This document shows, piece by piece, positions 24,977-34,087 of a DNA stretch of 64,000 nucleotides. Positions within the stretch are counted from its first letter, which is position 1. Every line of letters starts with the position of its first letter. The stretch is from Anderseniella sp963700735 (lineage in GTDB: Bacteria > Pseudomonadota > Alphaproteobacteria > Rhizobiales > Aestuariivirgaceae): contig CAVOYR010000004.1 of the NCBI GenBank assembly GCA_963700735.1, forward strand, positions 124,001-188,000, read 5' to 3'. The translations under genes were made by a program, and so were the position numbers. A model generated the notes under the pieces. The model made no database searches. It saw only the letters and a program-made list of their open reading frames with translations, and was not told the DNA's origin.

Positions 24977-26343
24977 TGGCTTGCCTTCCAGGCCTTGTCC
25001 CTGTCTTCAAGTGCGCCGACCAGCCAGAAGGCGGTCAGGGCTGCAGCGATGCCGAATATGACATTTGCCGCTCCCATGGCAATCAGCGTTCCTTGCGCCC
25101 CGGCAAGGTTCGCCCCCAGGTGCAGCAGCGGGATGGTGCCAATGGTCGCCTTGCCCCAATTGAACCACATCGACCAGGATGCCTTGTCGAGGTTGTTGAA
25201 AGCCGCTTGCGCCACGAACTGCACCCCGGCAAAGGCCCAGGTCACGGCGATGAACGTGTAGTAAAACGTGATCAGCTTTGCCGCTTCCGGGGTGGCATTG
25301 AACCAGCCGGGCAGGGTGCGGGCCAGCGCCAGCATGATCGCGCTGATGACGATGGTGTAGGCGGTGGAGAACTTGAACCCGTCGATCAGGGTCTGCCGCA
25401 CCCGGTCCAGCCGGGCCGCGCCATAGTTCTGGCCGACCACCGGGCCAACCGCGCCGGACAACGAGAATATGATGCCGAAGGCCACCGGAATGAGCCGGTT
25501 GATCACGGCAACCGCTGCAACCGCGTCGGTGCCGAACTGGGCGGTAACGGCGGTCAGGTAGGCAATCGAGAACGGCGTGGCAAGCTGCGTCGCGATGGCG
25601 GGAAGTGCTATGCGCGACATCGGTTTCAGGCTCGCCTTGATGCTGGCCAGCGTCGGCCTGACCAGGAAGCCGTGATGGCGCTGCAGACAGTAGAAGCCTA
25701 CGCCGAAGGACGCGAGGTTGGCAAACACCGTTGCCAGCGCCGCCCCTTCAACCCCTAGCTCCAGCCCGAAGATGAAGATCGGGTCGAGGATGGCGTTGGC
25801 AATGGCAGTGGTCAGCGTCACGTACATCGCCCGGCCCGGATCGCCGATGGCGCGCAATGTGAAGCTCAGCGTGATGGCACCCGCCAGCAGGGCAAAGCCC
25901 GGCAGCAGTACCAGCAGGTAGGAGCGGGCAATCTCAAGCGTCTCGCCGCTGGCGCCCAGCAGGCCGAGCATGGGCCGCGCGAACACGCCCACGATCACCG
26001 CCATGAGCACGCCCGTTGCCATCGACAGCACCAGCGCAGACGAGGCGGCCTCGCGGGCACCGTCCTCATCGTCGCGCCCGAGCGCGCGGGCGACCAGCGC
26101 GCCACCGCCAATCGACACGCCCAGGCCAACCGACAGGTTGGCTAGCACGATGGTGCCGGCAAAGCCGATGGCAGCGGTGGCCTCGATGATGTTGAGCAGG
26201 GTGATGAACCACAGGTCGACAAGGTCCACCATGAACATCGCCATCAGGCCGATGGCACTGGTGAAGGTCATCACCACGACGTGCTTCATGGTAGACCCGG
26301 TCACGAAGCGCGCGCCGACGCGTGGCCGGCCGGTCGCGCTCAT
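24973..26343 (-). CDS. MATE-family efflux transporter
   Basis: A 456-residue protein with about twelve membrane helices and MATE-type signatures (TIANAILDPIFIFGLELGVE and VGPVVGQNYGAARLDR). The family exports cationic drugs or metabolites with Na+ or H+. The true start is ATG 26343, since the sequence upstream in this frame is low-complexity and lies inside the HAD gene; a 4-base overlap (26340-26343) joins them. The stop overlaps the DUF937-like start by 4 bases. The three genes form one tight unit. The substrate is unknown. Confidence 0.9.
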   Translation of the reverse strand: MSATGRPRVGARFVTGSTMKHVVVMTFTSAIGLMAMFMVDLVDLWFITLLNIIEATAAIGFAGTIVLANLSVGLGVSIGGGALVARALGRDDEDGAREAASSALVLSMATGVLMAVIVGVFARPMLGLLGASGETLEIARSYLLVLLPGFALLAGAITLSFTLRAIGDPGRAMYVTLTTAIANAILDPIFIFGLELGVEGAALATVFANLASFGVGFYCLQRHHGFLVRPTLASIKASLKPMSRIALPAIATQLATPFSIAYLTAVTAQFGTDAVAAVAVINRLIPVAFGIIFSLSGAVGPVVGQNYGAARLDRVRQTLIDGFKFSTAYTIVISAIMLALARTLPGWFNATPEAAKLITFYYTFIAVTWAFAGVQFVAQAAFNNLDKASWSMWFNWGKATIGTIPLLHLGANLAGAQGTLIAMGAANVIFGIAAALTAFWLVGALEDRDKAWKASQ

Positions 26344-26963
26344 GCGCCTTGCTCCACAAGCCCGGCGTCCGCCAGTGCCTGCCTGAATGCGGCAACCCCG
26401 GTAAAGTGAACACCGCACATCCCTGCCTTGCTGGCCCCGTTGGCATTGTGCAGCTTGTCGTCCACGAACAGGCATTCTTCGGGGGCAGCCCCCAGCTTTC
26501 CGGCGACGGCGTGAAAGATGGCCGGGTCCGGCTTCTTGGTGCGAAACTGGTAGGAAAAGAACAGGTGTGGCGCAAACAGCTGCTGTGTATGCGGAGCCAG
26601 CGTGCCGAATGCCTGGCGGGTCAGCGGTCCGTTGTTGGTCAGCAGTGCAATGCGCACCCGCGCTGACGCCTGCCGGACCAGTTCGTGCATCTCGGGCCAG
26701 TGCCGCATGGCGGCCAGCCGTGCCTCGATCCACTGTGCCCGCGTGATTGCCTTGCCGAGGTGATTGCAGAACGCGGTTAGATATCCGTCGGGATCAGGGT
26801 GGCTGCCGGCATCGGCCCGATCCTCGAACCCGGACAGCCACAACCGCCCATGCACGTCGTCGCGTTCAAGCCCGCACATGCCGGCCAGCGCATCAAGGCG
26901 CAGCCGCGTGTCGTAGCCGGACATCACGCCGTCGAAGTCGCAAATCAGGGTGGTAATGGTCAC
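26340..26963 (-). CDS. HAD-superfamily hydrolase
   Basis: A 207-residue HAD hydrolase. ICDFDGVMSGYD is motif I with the nucleophile Asp and a small cap follows; ALLTNNGPLT is motif II, RTKKPDPAIFHA holds the motif III lysine, and CLFVDDKLHN is motif IV. The family dephosphorylates sugars or other metabolites; the substrate is unknown. A GTG at 26963 is the likely start, since the reading frame upstream lies inside tldD and is not HAD-like; TTG 26975 is an alternative. It lies 22 bases after the tldD stop, so tldD, this gene and MATE may form one operon. Confidence 0.8.
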   Translation of the reverse strand: MTITTLICDFDGVMSGYDTRLRLDALAGMCGLERDDVHGRLWLSGFEDRADAGSHPDPDGYLTAFCNHLGKAITRAQWIEARLAAMRHWPEMHELVRQASARVRIALLTNNGPLTRQAFGTLAPHTQQLFAPHLFFSYQFRTKKPDPAIFHAVAGKLGAAPEECLFVDDKLHNANGASKAGMCGVHFTGVAAFRQALADAGLVEQGA

Positions 26964-26985
26964 GGGCTTTCCCAATAGCCTTGCG

Positions 26986-28416
26986 TCAGGCCGCCGTGCC
27001 GCCAACCGTGATCCGGTCCAGCCGCAGGGTGGGTTGACCAACGCCGACCGGCACACCCTGGCCGTTCTTGCCACAAGTGCCGATGCCGGGGTCAAGCGCC
27101 ATGTCGTTGCCGATCATCGAGATCCGGGTCAGTGCATCCGGTCCGTTGCCGATCAGCGTGGCACCCTTGACCGGCGCGCCGATCTTGCCGTCCTCGATGC
27201 GGTATGCCTCGGTGCACGAGAACACGAACTTGCCCGATGTGATGTCCACCTGGCCGCCGCCGAAAGATACCGCATAAAGACCGTTCTTCACCGATCCGAT
27301 GATGTCGGCCGGTTTCATCTCGCCATTCAGCATCACGGTGTTGGTCATGCGCGGCATCGGGTGATGTGCATAGGACTGGCGCCGGCCGTTGCCGGTGGGC
27401 GCAACCCCCATCAGCCGCGCGTTGAGCCGGTCCTGCATGAAGCCGACGAGAATGCCGTCCTCGATCAGCGTGGTGGATTGCGCAGGCGTGCCCTCGTCAT
27501 CGATGCTCAGCGAGCCGCGCCGGTCGGCCAGCGTTCCGTCATCGACGATGGTGACGCCCGGTGCGGCAATGCGCTTGCCGAGCAGGCCGGAAAAGGCGGA
27601 TGTCTTCTTGCGGTTGAAGTCGCCTTCCAGGCCATGGCCTATTGCCTCATGCAGCAGGATACCGGGCCAGCCTGGTCCGAGCACCACGTCCATTTCGCCT
27701 GCTGGCGCGTCTTCGGCCTCAAGTGATACCAGCGCCTGGCGCGTTGCCTCGCGTGCAGCCGCCTGCCAGTTGTCGCGCGATATGAAGGCACCATAGCCCT
27801 GCCGTCCGCCCATGCCGTGCTGGCCATTGCCGCGCCGGTCGCCCTGCGCCATCACCACAGACACGTTGAACCTGACGAGGGGCCGCCTGTCCGACATCAT
27901 CTCTCCGCCCGGCCGGATGATGTCGACCGCCTGCCATTCACCCGACAATGACACCGACACCTGCTTGATGCGGTCATCCAGATCGCGGGTGAACGCATCG
28001 ACGTCGCGTAGCAGTTTCACCTTGGCTTCGAAGTCCATGGCGTCGAGTGGGTTGTCGGGGGTGTACAGGCTGACGTTGGTACGGCCTGGTCCGGGGCCTG
28101 CCTCGCCGCTGCCGGTCTGCACCGCGCGTACGGTTTCGGCAGCGCGCCGGATGCCGGCCTCGGACAGGTCCGCGGAATGGGCATAGGCAGAGGCTTCGCC
28201 GCTGACCGCGCGCAGGCCAAAGCCGTGGTTGACGTCGAAGGCTGCCGTGCGCAACTGGCCGTCGTCGAACACGAGGCTTTCCGACTGGCGATACTCGAGA
28301 AACAGTTCGCCGTCGTCGGCCTTCGCAAGTGCGTCTTCCGTCAGCGCCAGCGCGCGCTCACGCGTCAGGCCGGAGTTGGCGTAGAACAGGTCGTCGGATG
28401 TGGGCTGGCCGGACAC
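26986..28416 (-). CDS. tldD: Metalloprotease TldD
   Basis: A 476-residue protein. HEAIGHGLEGDFN (about 262-274) is the zinc-binding HExxxH motif. SFGGGQVDITSGKFVFSCTE and the closing GTCGKNGQGVPVGVGQPTLR are diagnostic of TldD. With PmbA (TldE) it forms a proteolytic complex that degrades short or unfolded peptides and processes ribosomal peptides. Start GTG 28416 has AGGA seven bases upstream. The pmbA gene is 12 kb away and frameshifted, so activity of the complex depends on whether that frameshift is real. Confidence 0.95.
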   Translation of the reverse strand: MSGQPTSDDLFYANSGLTRERALALTEDALAKADDGELFLEYRQSESLVFDDGQLRTAAFDVNHGFGLRAVSGEASAYAHSADLSEAGIRRAAETVRAVQTGSGEAGPGPGRTNVSLYTPDNPLDAMDFEAKVKLLRDVDAFTRDLDDRIKQVSVSLSGEWQAVDIIRPGGEMMSDRRPLVRFNVSVVMAQGDRRGNGQHGMGGRQGYGAFISRDNWQAAAREATRQALVSLEAEDAPAGEMDVVLGPGWPGILLHEAIGHGLEGDFNRKKTSAFSGLLGKRIAAPGVTIVDDGTLADRRGSLSIDDEGTPAQSTTLIEDGILVGFMQDRLNARLMGVAPTGNGRRQSYAHHPMPRMTNTVMLNGEMKPADIIGSVKNGLYAVSFGGGQVDITSGKFVFSCTEAYRIEDGKIGAPVKGATLIGNGPDALTRISMIGNDMALDPGIGTCGKNGQGVPVGVGQPTLRLDRITVGGTAA

Positions 28417-28576
28417 GGGCGCTTCCTCTCAAGGACATGGCAGCGGAACGCGCAACATATCAGATGCCTGACGTGTTGAGGCCAGGCCGCCATGTTGTTG
28501 CAGGCACTAACTTGGCGTGAACCTGCGGGCCATTCAACCCCTGCCTCTTCCGGCCACGCCGGTGACCAGGCCGTGA

Positions 28577-29236
28577 TCAGCTGTTGTCAGCCAGCGCCTT
28601 GTAGGAAGCCGTGAAGCCTTCGAGCGAGATCGGCAGCTTGATGGCCTTGCCCGGAGCTTCATAGATGATGAAGTTGGCTGTCGCACCCTTGCGCATCTTC
28701 TCGAGCGTTTCCGTTTGCGCTTCTGCGGTTGCCGTGCAAAGCGGCGGTGACACGCGGGTCTGCGGCAGGCACCGCACGAACGGCACACGGCCCACGGCCT
28801 GTCCGTCGATTTCCAGTGCGATGCCGGTTGGCAGGAAGACGCCGATCGGGGCCATGATCTGCATCATGGTGCCGGTCTTGCCGCCCTGCTTCTGCACCCG
28901 CATGATCAGCGACAGGGCAACCTGCGGGCGCGCCTCGTCGCGGCTTACCTGCACCATCGCACAGGCCTTCATGGCAGGCACGTCATTGCCTTCGGCATCC
29001 TTGCCGGCGGGGCGGCTTTCGCACTGAACCTTCCACTTGCCGTTTTCGGCAATCAGGTCGGGGGCAGGCCGGTTGGGCGCGCCAGCCGGTGCACCCGGTG
29101 CGCCGCCGCCGTCCACGCGCGGGCCAAACTGCTTGGGCGAGCCGGGCGGGGTCTGCTGTGCCAGCGCCGTTGCAGCCAGTGCCATGGTGAATGCACCTGC
29201 TGCAACCACGCGAATCATGCTGGATTTCTTGACCAC
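28577..29236 (-). CDS. IalB-family exported protein (invasion-associated locus B-like)
   Basis: A 219-residue exported protein. Residues 1-24 (VVKKSS followed by IRVVAAGAFTMALAATALA) form a signal peptide ending in ALA-QQ. A short Pro/Gly-rich stretch follows, then a beta-rich domain with IAENGKWKVQCESRP (the IalB lead motif) and PIGVFLPTGIALEIDG, VPFVRCLPQTR. IalB-like proteins are common periplasmic proteins in Hyphomicrobiales; their molecular role is unclear. Start GTG 29236 is favoured by AGGA about six bases upstream and by the KK before the hydrophobic segment. A promoter is seen at 29293-29322. Confidence 0.85.
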   Translation of the reverse strand: MVKKSSMIRVVAAGAFTMALAATALAQQTPPGSPKQFGPRVDGGGAPGAPAGAPNRPAPDLIAENGKWKVQCESRPAGKDAEGNDVPAMKACAMVQVSRDEARPQVALSLIMRVQKQGGKTGTMMQIMAPIGVFLPTGIALEIDGQAVGRVPFVRCLPQTRVSPPLCTATAEAQTETLEKMRKGATANFIIYEAPGKAIKLPISLEGFTASYKALADNS

Positions 29237-29292
29237 TTGCGTTCCTGCTCCCTTGAGTATCCGGACTGTCGCTCGTCCCTTGCTGACCGCAG

Positions 29293-29322
29293 TGTATGCC
29301 AGACGCAAGGGCGATTTATCAA
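29293..29322 (-). promoter_or_regulatory. Predicted promoter of the IalB-like gene
   Basis: Minus-strand TTGATA (29322-29317) and CATACA (29298-29293) are 18 bases apart. Transcription would begin near 29286, leaving a leader of about 50 bases before GTG 29236. Confidence 0.45.
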
Positions 29323-29682
29323 CCCGGCTGCCATGACTTTATGAAAGGCGGCCGGTGCGGTTGGTGTGCGGACGCTTCCATCGGGTTGAAATGAGGCATT
29401 TCTAAGGGGAGTCGGATGCCCGCTGCACCGCCTCGACCCTGACTGGACGACCTCTCGCGAGGTAACATTCATCTTTTTCTATGTTTGCAATGCAGTTGCC
29501 TGTGTCTTAAGCAGGTACGTGCATTTTTGACGCGCCTGTAACAGTTGCGGGCACCAGTCTAATATGGTTGAAGTTGAGTCCGCATGATGGACCGGTACAG
29601 GCATGTTCCGGGCCGTCGCGGTAAGACAAGAAAGAATGCCAACGGGCAGACCGTCGTCAGGCGGCTTTAAATGAGGGCACCA
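29323..29682. other. Intergenic region upstream of the cytochrome oxidase operon
   Basis: About 350 bases with no gene. A TAATAT box at 29560-29565 could be the -10 of the oxidase operon promoter, but the sequence 17 bases upstream is a poor -35, and TTGACG at 29527-29532 is too far away. No riboswitch or terminator was recognised. The oxidase operon promoter must lie here, but its position is not settled. Confidence 0.35.
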
Positions 29683-30555
29683 ATGCGCAAGCTTTTTGCG
29701 ATTCTATCGTCGTTCGCTTTCGTCACCATGCTGGCCGCGCCGGCAAATGCGGCAGGGCTAGGTCAGCCGGTCGAGTGGCAGATGAACCTGCAACGGGCCG
29801 CGACGCCGGTGATGGAGTTCATCACCGACTTCCACAACTTCCTGCTCGTCATCATTACCCTTATCTCGCTGCTGGTCCTGGCATTGCTGATCTACGTAAT
29901 GGTGAAGTTCAACGCCAAGGCCAATCCGCAGCCGTCGAAGACCACGCACAACACTTTCGTTGAAGTGGTGTGGACAGTGGTGCCGATCCTGATCCTGATC
30001 GCCATCGCCATTCCCTCGTTCCGCCTGCTGTACTTCCAGCGCGAACTGCCCCCCGCAGACATGACCGTCAAGGCCATCGGCAACCAGTGGTACTGGTCCT
30101 ACGAATATCCCGGTGAAGACGTGTCCTTCGACCAGTACCTGAAGGCCAAGGAAGAATTGCAGGACGGTGAGCCCTACCTGCTGGCGACCGACACCGAAGT
30201 CGTCGTGCCCGCCAACAAGATCGTCCGCGTGATCGTGACTGCCAGCGATGTGCTGCACGCCTGGACCATCCCGTCATTCGGCTCGAAGATCGACGCCGTG
30301 CCGGGCCGCCTCAACGAAACCTGGTTCAAGGCTGAAAAGGAAGGCGTCTATTACGGCCAGTGCTCCGAACTGTGCGGCAAGGACCACGCCTACATGCCGA
30401 TCACCGTCCGGGTTGTGGCCCAGGACGAGTATGACGCGTGGCTTGCAAAGGCCAAGACGGCCGGTGTCGAAGAAGCCCAGAAGCATCTGGCCTCGATCCT
30501 GACCACCAAGGGCAAGCTGGCGCTCAATGCAGCCGACCAGCCGACCAACAACTGA
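29683..30555 (+). CDS. ctaC: Cytochrome c oxidase subunit II
   Basis: A 290-residue protein with a signal sequence (MRKLFAILSSFAFVTMLAAP), two membrane helices (about 49-72 and 94-115), and a periplasmic CuA domain containing GQCSELCGKDHAYM, which holds both Cys, the His and the Met ligands. QWYWSYEYP is the conserved aromatic electron-entry region. ATG 29683 has GAGG six bases upstream; ATG 29671 is also in frame. It is the first gene of the aa3 oxidase operon. Confidence 0.95.
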   Translation: MRKLFAILSSFAFVTMLAAPANAAGLGQPVEWQMNLQRAATPVMEFITDFHNFLLVIITLISLLVLALLIYVMVKFNAKANPQPSKTTHNTFVEVVWTVVPILILIAIAIPSFRLLYFQRELPPADMTVKAIGNQWYWSYEYPGEDVSFDQYLKAKEELQDGEPYLLATDTEVVVPANKIVRVIVTASDVLHAWTIPSFGSKIDAVPGRLNETWFKAEKEGVYYGQCSELCGKDHAYMPITVRVVAQDEYDAWLAKAKTAGVEEAQKHLASILTTKGKLALNAADQPTNN

Positions 30556-30584
30556 TTGATTGCAAAGAAGCGAGGAACGCCAGT

Positions 30585-32243
30585 ATGGCCAACGCAGCAG
30601 CAACTCACGACGCGCACGACGATCACCCGACAGGGCTCAAGCGCTACCTGTTCTCCACCAACCACAAGGACATCGGCACGATGTACCTGTGGTTTGCAAT
30701 CTTCTCCGGCCTTGTCGGCGGTCTACTGTCGATTGTCATGCGCATGGAACTTCAGTCGCCCGGCATCCAGTATTTCCATGGCCTTGCGCACATGGTCTAC
30801 GGCGTGGGCGAGAGCTCGGCTGACGCCATTGATGCAGGCAAGAACATGTTCAACGTGTTCGTGACGGCACACGGGCTGCTGATGATCTTCTTCATGGTCA
30901 TGCCGGCAATGATCGGCGGTTTCGGCAACTGGTTCGTGCCGATCATGATCGGTGCGCCCGACATGGCCTTCCCGCGCATGAACAACATCTCGTTCTGGCT
31001 GCTGCCGCCGGCACTCATCCTGCTGGTGACCTCGATGTTCGTCGAAGGCTCGCCGGGCACCTACGGCGTGGGTGGTGGCTGGACGCTGTATCCGCCCTAT
31101 TCAACGTCCGGACAGCCTGGACCAGCGGTGGACTATGCCATCCTGTCCATGCACATCGCCGGCGCCTCGTCGATCCTGGGCGTGATCAACTTCATCACCA
31201 CCATCTTCAACATGCGTGCACCCGGCATGACCTTGCACAAGATGCCACTGTTCGTGTGGTCGGTACTGGTTACCGCGTTCCTGCTGCTGCTGTCGCTGCC
31301 GGTGTTTGCCGGTGCCATCACCATGCTGCTGACGGATCGCAACTTCGGTACCTCGTTCTTCCGTCCTGAAGGCGGCGGCGACCCGATCCTCTACCAGCAC
31401 CTGTTCTGGTTCTTCGCTCACCCGGAAGTGTACATTCTCATCCTGCCGGGCTTCGGCATCATCTCGCAGATCGTGTCGACCTTCTCGAAGAAGCCGATTT
31501 TCGGCTACCTGGGCATGGCCTACGCCATGGTCGCCATCGGCCTCGTCGGCTTCATCGTGTGGGCGCACCACATGTACACCGTCGGCATGGCCGTGGACAC
31601 GCAGGCCTACTTCGTTGCCGCAACCATGGTCATCGCGGTGCCGACGGGTGTGAAGATCTTCTCGTGGATCGCCACCATGTGGGGCGGCTCCATTGAGTTC
31701 CGTACCCCCATGCTGTGGGCCATTGGCTTCATCTTCCTGTTCACCGTCGGCGGTGTGACGGGTGTGGTGCTGGCCAACGCCGGTGTCGACCGCAGCCTGC
31801 ATGACACCTATTACGTGGTGGCCCACTTCCACTACGTGCTGTCGCTGGGTGCCGTGTTCTCGATCTTCGCTGGCTGGTACTACTGGTTCCCGAAGATGTT
31901 CGGCTACATGTACAACTCCACCCTGGCGCGTGCGCATTTCTGGGTGCAGTTCATCGGCGTGAACCTGCTGTTCTTCCCGCAGCATTTCCTGGGTCTGGCC
32001 GGCATGCCGCGCCGCTACATCGACTACCCGGATGCGTTTGCCGGCTGGAACATGATCTCCTCGATCGGCTCCTACATCTCGGCCTTCTCGATCCTCATCT
32101 TCCTGTGGTGCATCGTGGAAGCCTTCATGAAGAAGCGCGTCGCAGGCGACAATCCGTGGGGTGAAGCGGCAACCACGCTGGAGTGGACCCTGTCTTCTCC
32201 GCCGCCGTTCCACCAGTTCTCCACGCTGCCCGTGATCAAGTAA
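30585..32243 (+). CDS. ctaD: Cytochrome c oxidase subunit I
   Basis: A 552-residue protein with twelve membrane helices. HHMYTVGMAVDTQAYFVAAT and the WFFAHPEVYILILPGFGI segment hold the CuB ligands and the His-Tyr crosslink pair, and VVAHFHYVLSLGAVF contains the heme ligands. MYLWFAIFSGLVGG starts helix one. It binds heme a and heme a3-CuB and carries out O2 reduction coupled to proton pumping. ATG 30585 has GAGG about ten bases upstream and starts 29 bases after ctaC. Confidence 0.97.
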   Translation: MANAAATHDAHDDHPTGLKRYLFSTNHKDIGTMYLWFAIFSGLVGGLLSIVMRMELQSPGIQYFHGLAHMVYGVGESSADAIDAGKNMFNVFVTAHGLLMIFFMVMPAMIGGFGNWFVPIMIGAPDMAFPRMNNISFWLLPPALILLVTSMFVEGSPGTYGVGGGWTLYPPYSTSGQPGPAVDYAILSMHIAGASSILGVINFITTIFNMRAPGMTLHKMPLFVWSVLVTAFLLLLSLPVFAGAITMLLTDRNFGTSFFRPEGGGDPILYQHLFWFFAHPEVYILILPGFGIISQIVSTFSKKPIFGYLGMAYAMVAIGLVGFIVWAHHMYTVGMAVDTQAYFVAATMVIAVPTGVKIFSWIATMWGGSIEFRTPMLWAIGFIFLFTVGGVTGVVLANAGVDRSLHDTYYVVAHFHYVLSLGAVFSIFAGWYYWFPKMFGYMYNSTLARAHFWVQFIGVNLLFFPQHFLGLAGMPRRYIDYPDAFAGWNMISSIGSYISAFSILIFLWCIVEAFMKKRVAGDNPWGEAATTLEWTLSSPPPFHQFSTLPVIK

Positions 32244-32266
32244 GCCACGGCGCAGAGCAAATTTGG

Positions 32267-32296
32267 CCGGCCCGGAGGCATCTGTCTCCGGGCCGG
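32267..32296. other. Strong intergenic hairpin between ctaD and ctaB
   Basis: A perfect 11-bp stem pairs CCGGCCCGGAG (32267-32277) with CTCCGGGCCGG (32286-32296) across an 8-base loop. No T tract follows, so it is more likely an mRNA-stabilising or processing element than a full terminator. It could lower ctaB output relative to ctaCD. Confidence 0.65.
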
Positions 32297-32361
32297 GCAC
32301 CAGGTTCCCCCAGCGGCCTTTGCCGCTCGAGGGCCGACTGAAACCGGAAGCAGTTTTGTAA

Positions 32362-33315
32362 ATGAGTGACGTAACCACAGACATGATCACCTCGCGTGAA
32401 CCGGCCCCGGCGATTTCGCTGGGCAGCAACGGTTCGGTCGGGGACTACTGGGCGCTGCTGAAGCCGCGCGTCATGTCGCTGGTCATTTTCACGGCATTGT
32501 GCGGTCTCGTGCTGGCCCCTGGCGACATTCATCCGTGGACAGCCTTCATGGCGCTGCTGTGCATCTCGGTGGGCGCTGGTGCCTCCGGTGCACTGAACAT
32601 GTGGTATGACGCCGACATCGACAGCCAGATGACCCGCACCGCGAAGCGGCCGGTGCCGCGCGGTGCCATCGAGCCCGGCGAAGCGTTGTACTTCGGCCTT
32701 GCCCTGTCGGTTGGCTCGGTTGCCATGCTGGGCCTTGCCGCCAACTGGATGGCCGCAGCCCTGCTGGCCTTCACGATCTTTTTCTACGCCGTCATATACA
32801 CCATGTGGCTGAAGCGTTCGACGCCGCAGAACATCGTCATCGGCGGTGCCGCCGGTGCCTTCCCGCCCATGATCGCGTGGACGGCGGTGACCGGTTCCAT
32901 CGATGTGGCAAGCGTGTCGCTGTTCCTCATCATCTTCATGTGGACGCCGCCACACTTCTGGGCGCTGGCCCTGTTCAAGATGGGCGATTACGAGACCGCC
33001 GGCGTGCCGATGTTGCCGAACGTGGCGGGCACCGACTCCACCCGCAACCAGATCTGGTGGTATTCGCTGGCCATGGCGCCGGTTGCGGCCCTGCCGGTGC
33101 TGTTCGGGGTGTCGGGGATGGTCTATGCCATCGCTGCCTTCTTGCTCACCGCACAGTTCATCCGGCATGCCTGGACGGTCTATCGCGTCCGCGACGGCAA
33201 GGCCGGCGAGCGTGGTCCCAAGGTCCTGTTCGGCTATTCGATCATCTATCTTTTCGCCATGTTCGGCGCCACGCTGGTTGACCGTATCGCTTACTACGTC
33301 TGGGCGATGGTGTAG
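32362..33315 (+). CDS. ctaB: Protoheme IX farnesyltransferase (heme O synthase)
   Basis: A 317-residue UbiA-superfamily membrane protein with about nine helices. The first Asp-rich motif is NMWYDADIDSQMTRTAKRPV and a W-T-P-P-H-F-W motif lies in IFMWTPPHFWALAL, both typical of CtaB/CyoE. It farnesylates heme b to heme O, precursor of heme a. The gene lies between ctaD and a CoxF-like gene within the oxidase assembly run. Confidence 0.95.
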   Translation: MSDVTTDMITSREPAPAISLGSNGSVGDYWALLKPRVMSLVIFTALCGLVLAPGDIHPWTAFMALLCISVGAGASGALNMWYDADIDSQMTRTAKRPVPRGAIEPGEALYFGLALSVGSVAMLGLAANWMAAALLAFTIFFYAVIYTMWLKRSTPQNIVIGGAAGAFPPMIAWTAVTGSIDVASVSLFLIIFMWTPPHFWALALFKMGDYETAGVPMLPNVAGTDSTRNQIWWYSLAMAPVAALPVLFGVSGMVYAIAAFLLTAQFIRHAWTVYRVRDGKAGERGPKVLFGYSIIYLFAMFGATLVDRIAYYVWAMV

Positions 33316-33327
33316 GAGGCGATGGCC

Positions 33328-33489
33328 ATGCAACAGGAAATCGAAACCTACACCCCCACACCGGAGGAAGCCGCGCGCCGCCGCAAGCGCTCCATCGCGC
33401 TGGCCCTCATTCTGGTGGCCCTCATGGCCTTGCTGTTCATCACAACCATCGTGCGCCTGGGTGACCGGGGCATGCCTACGGGAGTTTGA
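33328..33489 (+). CDS. CoxF-like small membrane protein (53 residues)
   Basis: A short gene between ctaB and ctaG. The protein starts MQQEIETYTPTPEEAARRRK and has one membrane helix of about 21 residues (SIALALILVALMALLFITTI) with an Arg-rich N-terminal flank and a short C-terminal tail. AGGAGG at 33314-33319 is eight bases from ATG 33328; the earlier ATG 33322 is only two bases from it. It sits 12 bases after ctaB and ends 4 bases before ctaG. A gene of this size and place is known in alphaproteobacterial oxidase operons as CoxF, though its role is not defined. Confidence 0.75.
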   Translation: MQQEIETYTPTPEEAARRRKRSIALALILVALMALLFITTIVRLGDRGMPTGV

Positions 33490-33493
33490 CCTC

Positions 33494-34087
33494 ATGTCTG
33501 CAAGTGCAGGCGGCAAAAACAATCTGAAGGTGGCAGTAGTGACTGCGTCGATTGCGGCCGGCATGGTCGGCGTGGCCTATGCCGCGGTGCCGTTGTACCA
33601 GTTGTTCTGCCAGGTCACCGGCTTCGGCGGCACCACGCAGCGTGCCGAGGCCGCCTCCGACGTGGTGCTTGATCGCACGGTTCGCGTCACCTTCGACGCC
33701 AATATCAATGTCGGCCTGAGCTGGCAGTTCAAGCCGGTGCAGCATGAGCAGACGGTCCGCATCGGCGAGACGGCGCTTGCATTCTACCATGCGGTGAACA
33801 CTGGCAGGGAAGCGGTCACCGGCACGGCAACCTTCAACGTGGCGCCTGCCAAGGCCGGCCTTTACTTCTCGAAGATCGAGTGCTTCTGCTTTACCGAGCA
33901 GACACTTGAGCCAGGCCAGTCCATCGACATGCCGGTCACCTATTATGTCGATCCGGACATCGTCAACGACCCGGACCTGAAGAACATTGGCGAGATCACC
34001 TTGTCGTACACATTCTATCGCTCGGAAACCCAGCCGGCCAAGCTTTCGGCTGCTGGTACCGCCGCGAAAACCGGTACGGTCAACTGA
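33494..34087 (+). CDS. ctaG: Cytochrome c oxidase assembly protein CtaG (Cox11)
   Basis: A 197-residue protein with one N-terminal membrane helix (about 14-31, VTASIAAGMVGVAYAAVPL) followed by YQLFCQVTGFGG, and a periplasmic immunoglobulin-like domain. The copper-binding IECFCFTEQTL motif is present. It delivers copper to CuB of subunit I. Its last codons overlap the first palindrome of the 34080-34140 repeat. Confidence 0.95.
   Translation: MSASAGGKNNLKVAVVTASIAAGMVGVAYAAVPLYQLFCQVTGFGGTTQRAEAASDVVLDRTVRVTFDANINVGLSWQFKPVQHEQTVRIGETALAFYHAVNTGREAVTGTATFNVAPAKAGLYFSKIECFCFTEQTLEPGQSIDMPVTYYVDPDIVNDPDLKNIGEITLSYTFYRSETQPAKLSAAGTAAKTGTVN

Noticed and set aside
26343..26733. 130-residue N-terminal extension of the MATE gene
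   Set aside because: This part lies inside the HAD gene, is not hydrophobic and is rich in Arg/His/Cys; the ATGA overlap at 26340-26343 gives the natural start.
30438..30584. Extension of ctaD into ctaC
   Set aside because: It overlaps the conserved ctaC C-terminus and aligns with nothing; ATG 30585 starts the normal N-terminus.
31101..32429. 442-codon minus-strand frame across ctaD
   Set aside because: Antisense shadow: His/Asp/Arg-rich with no membrane helices or motifs, while ctaD is conserved.
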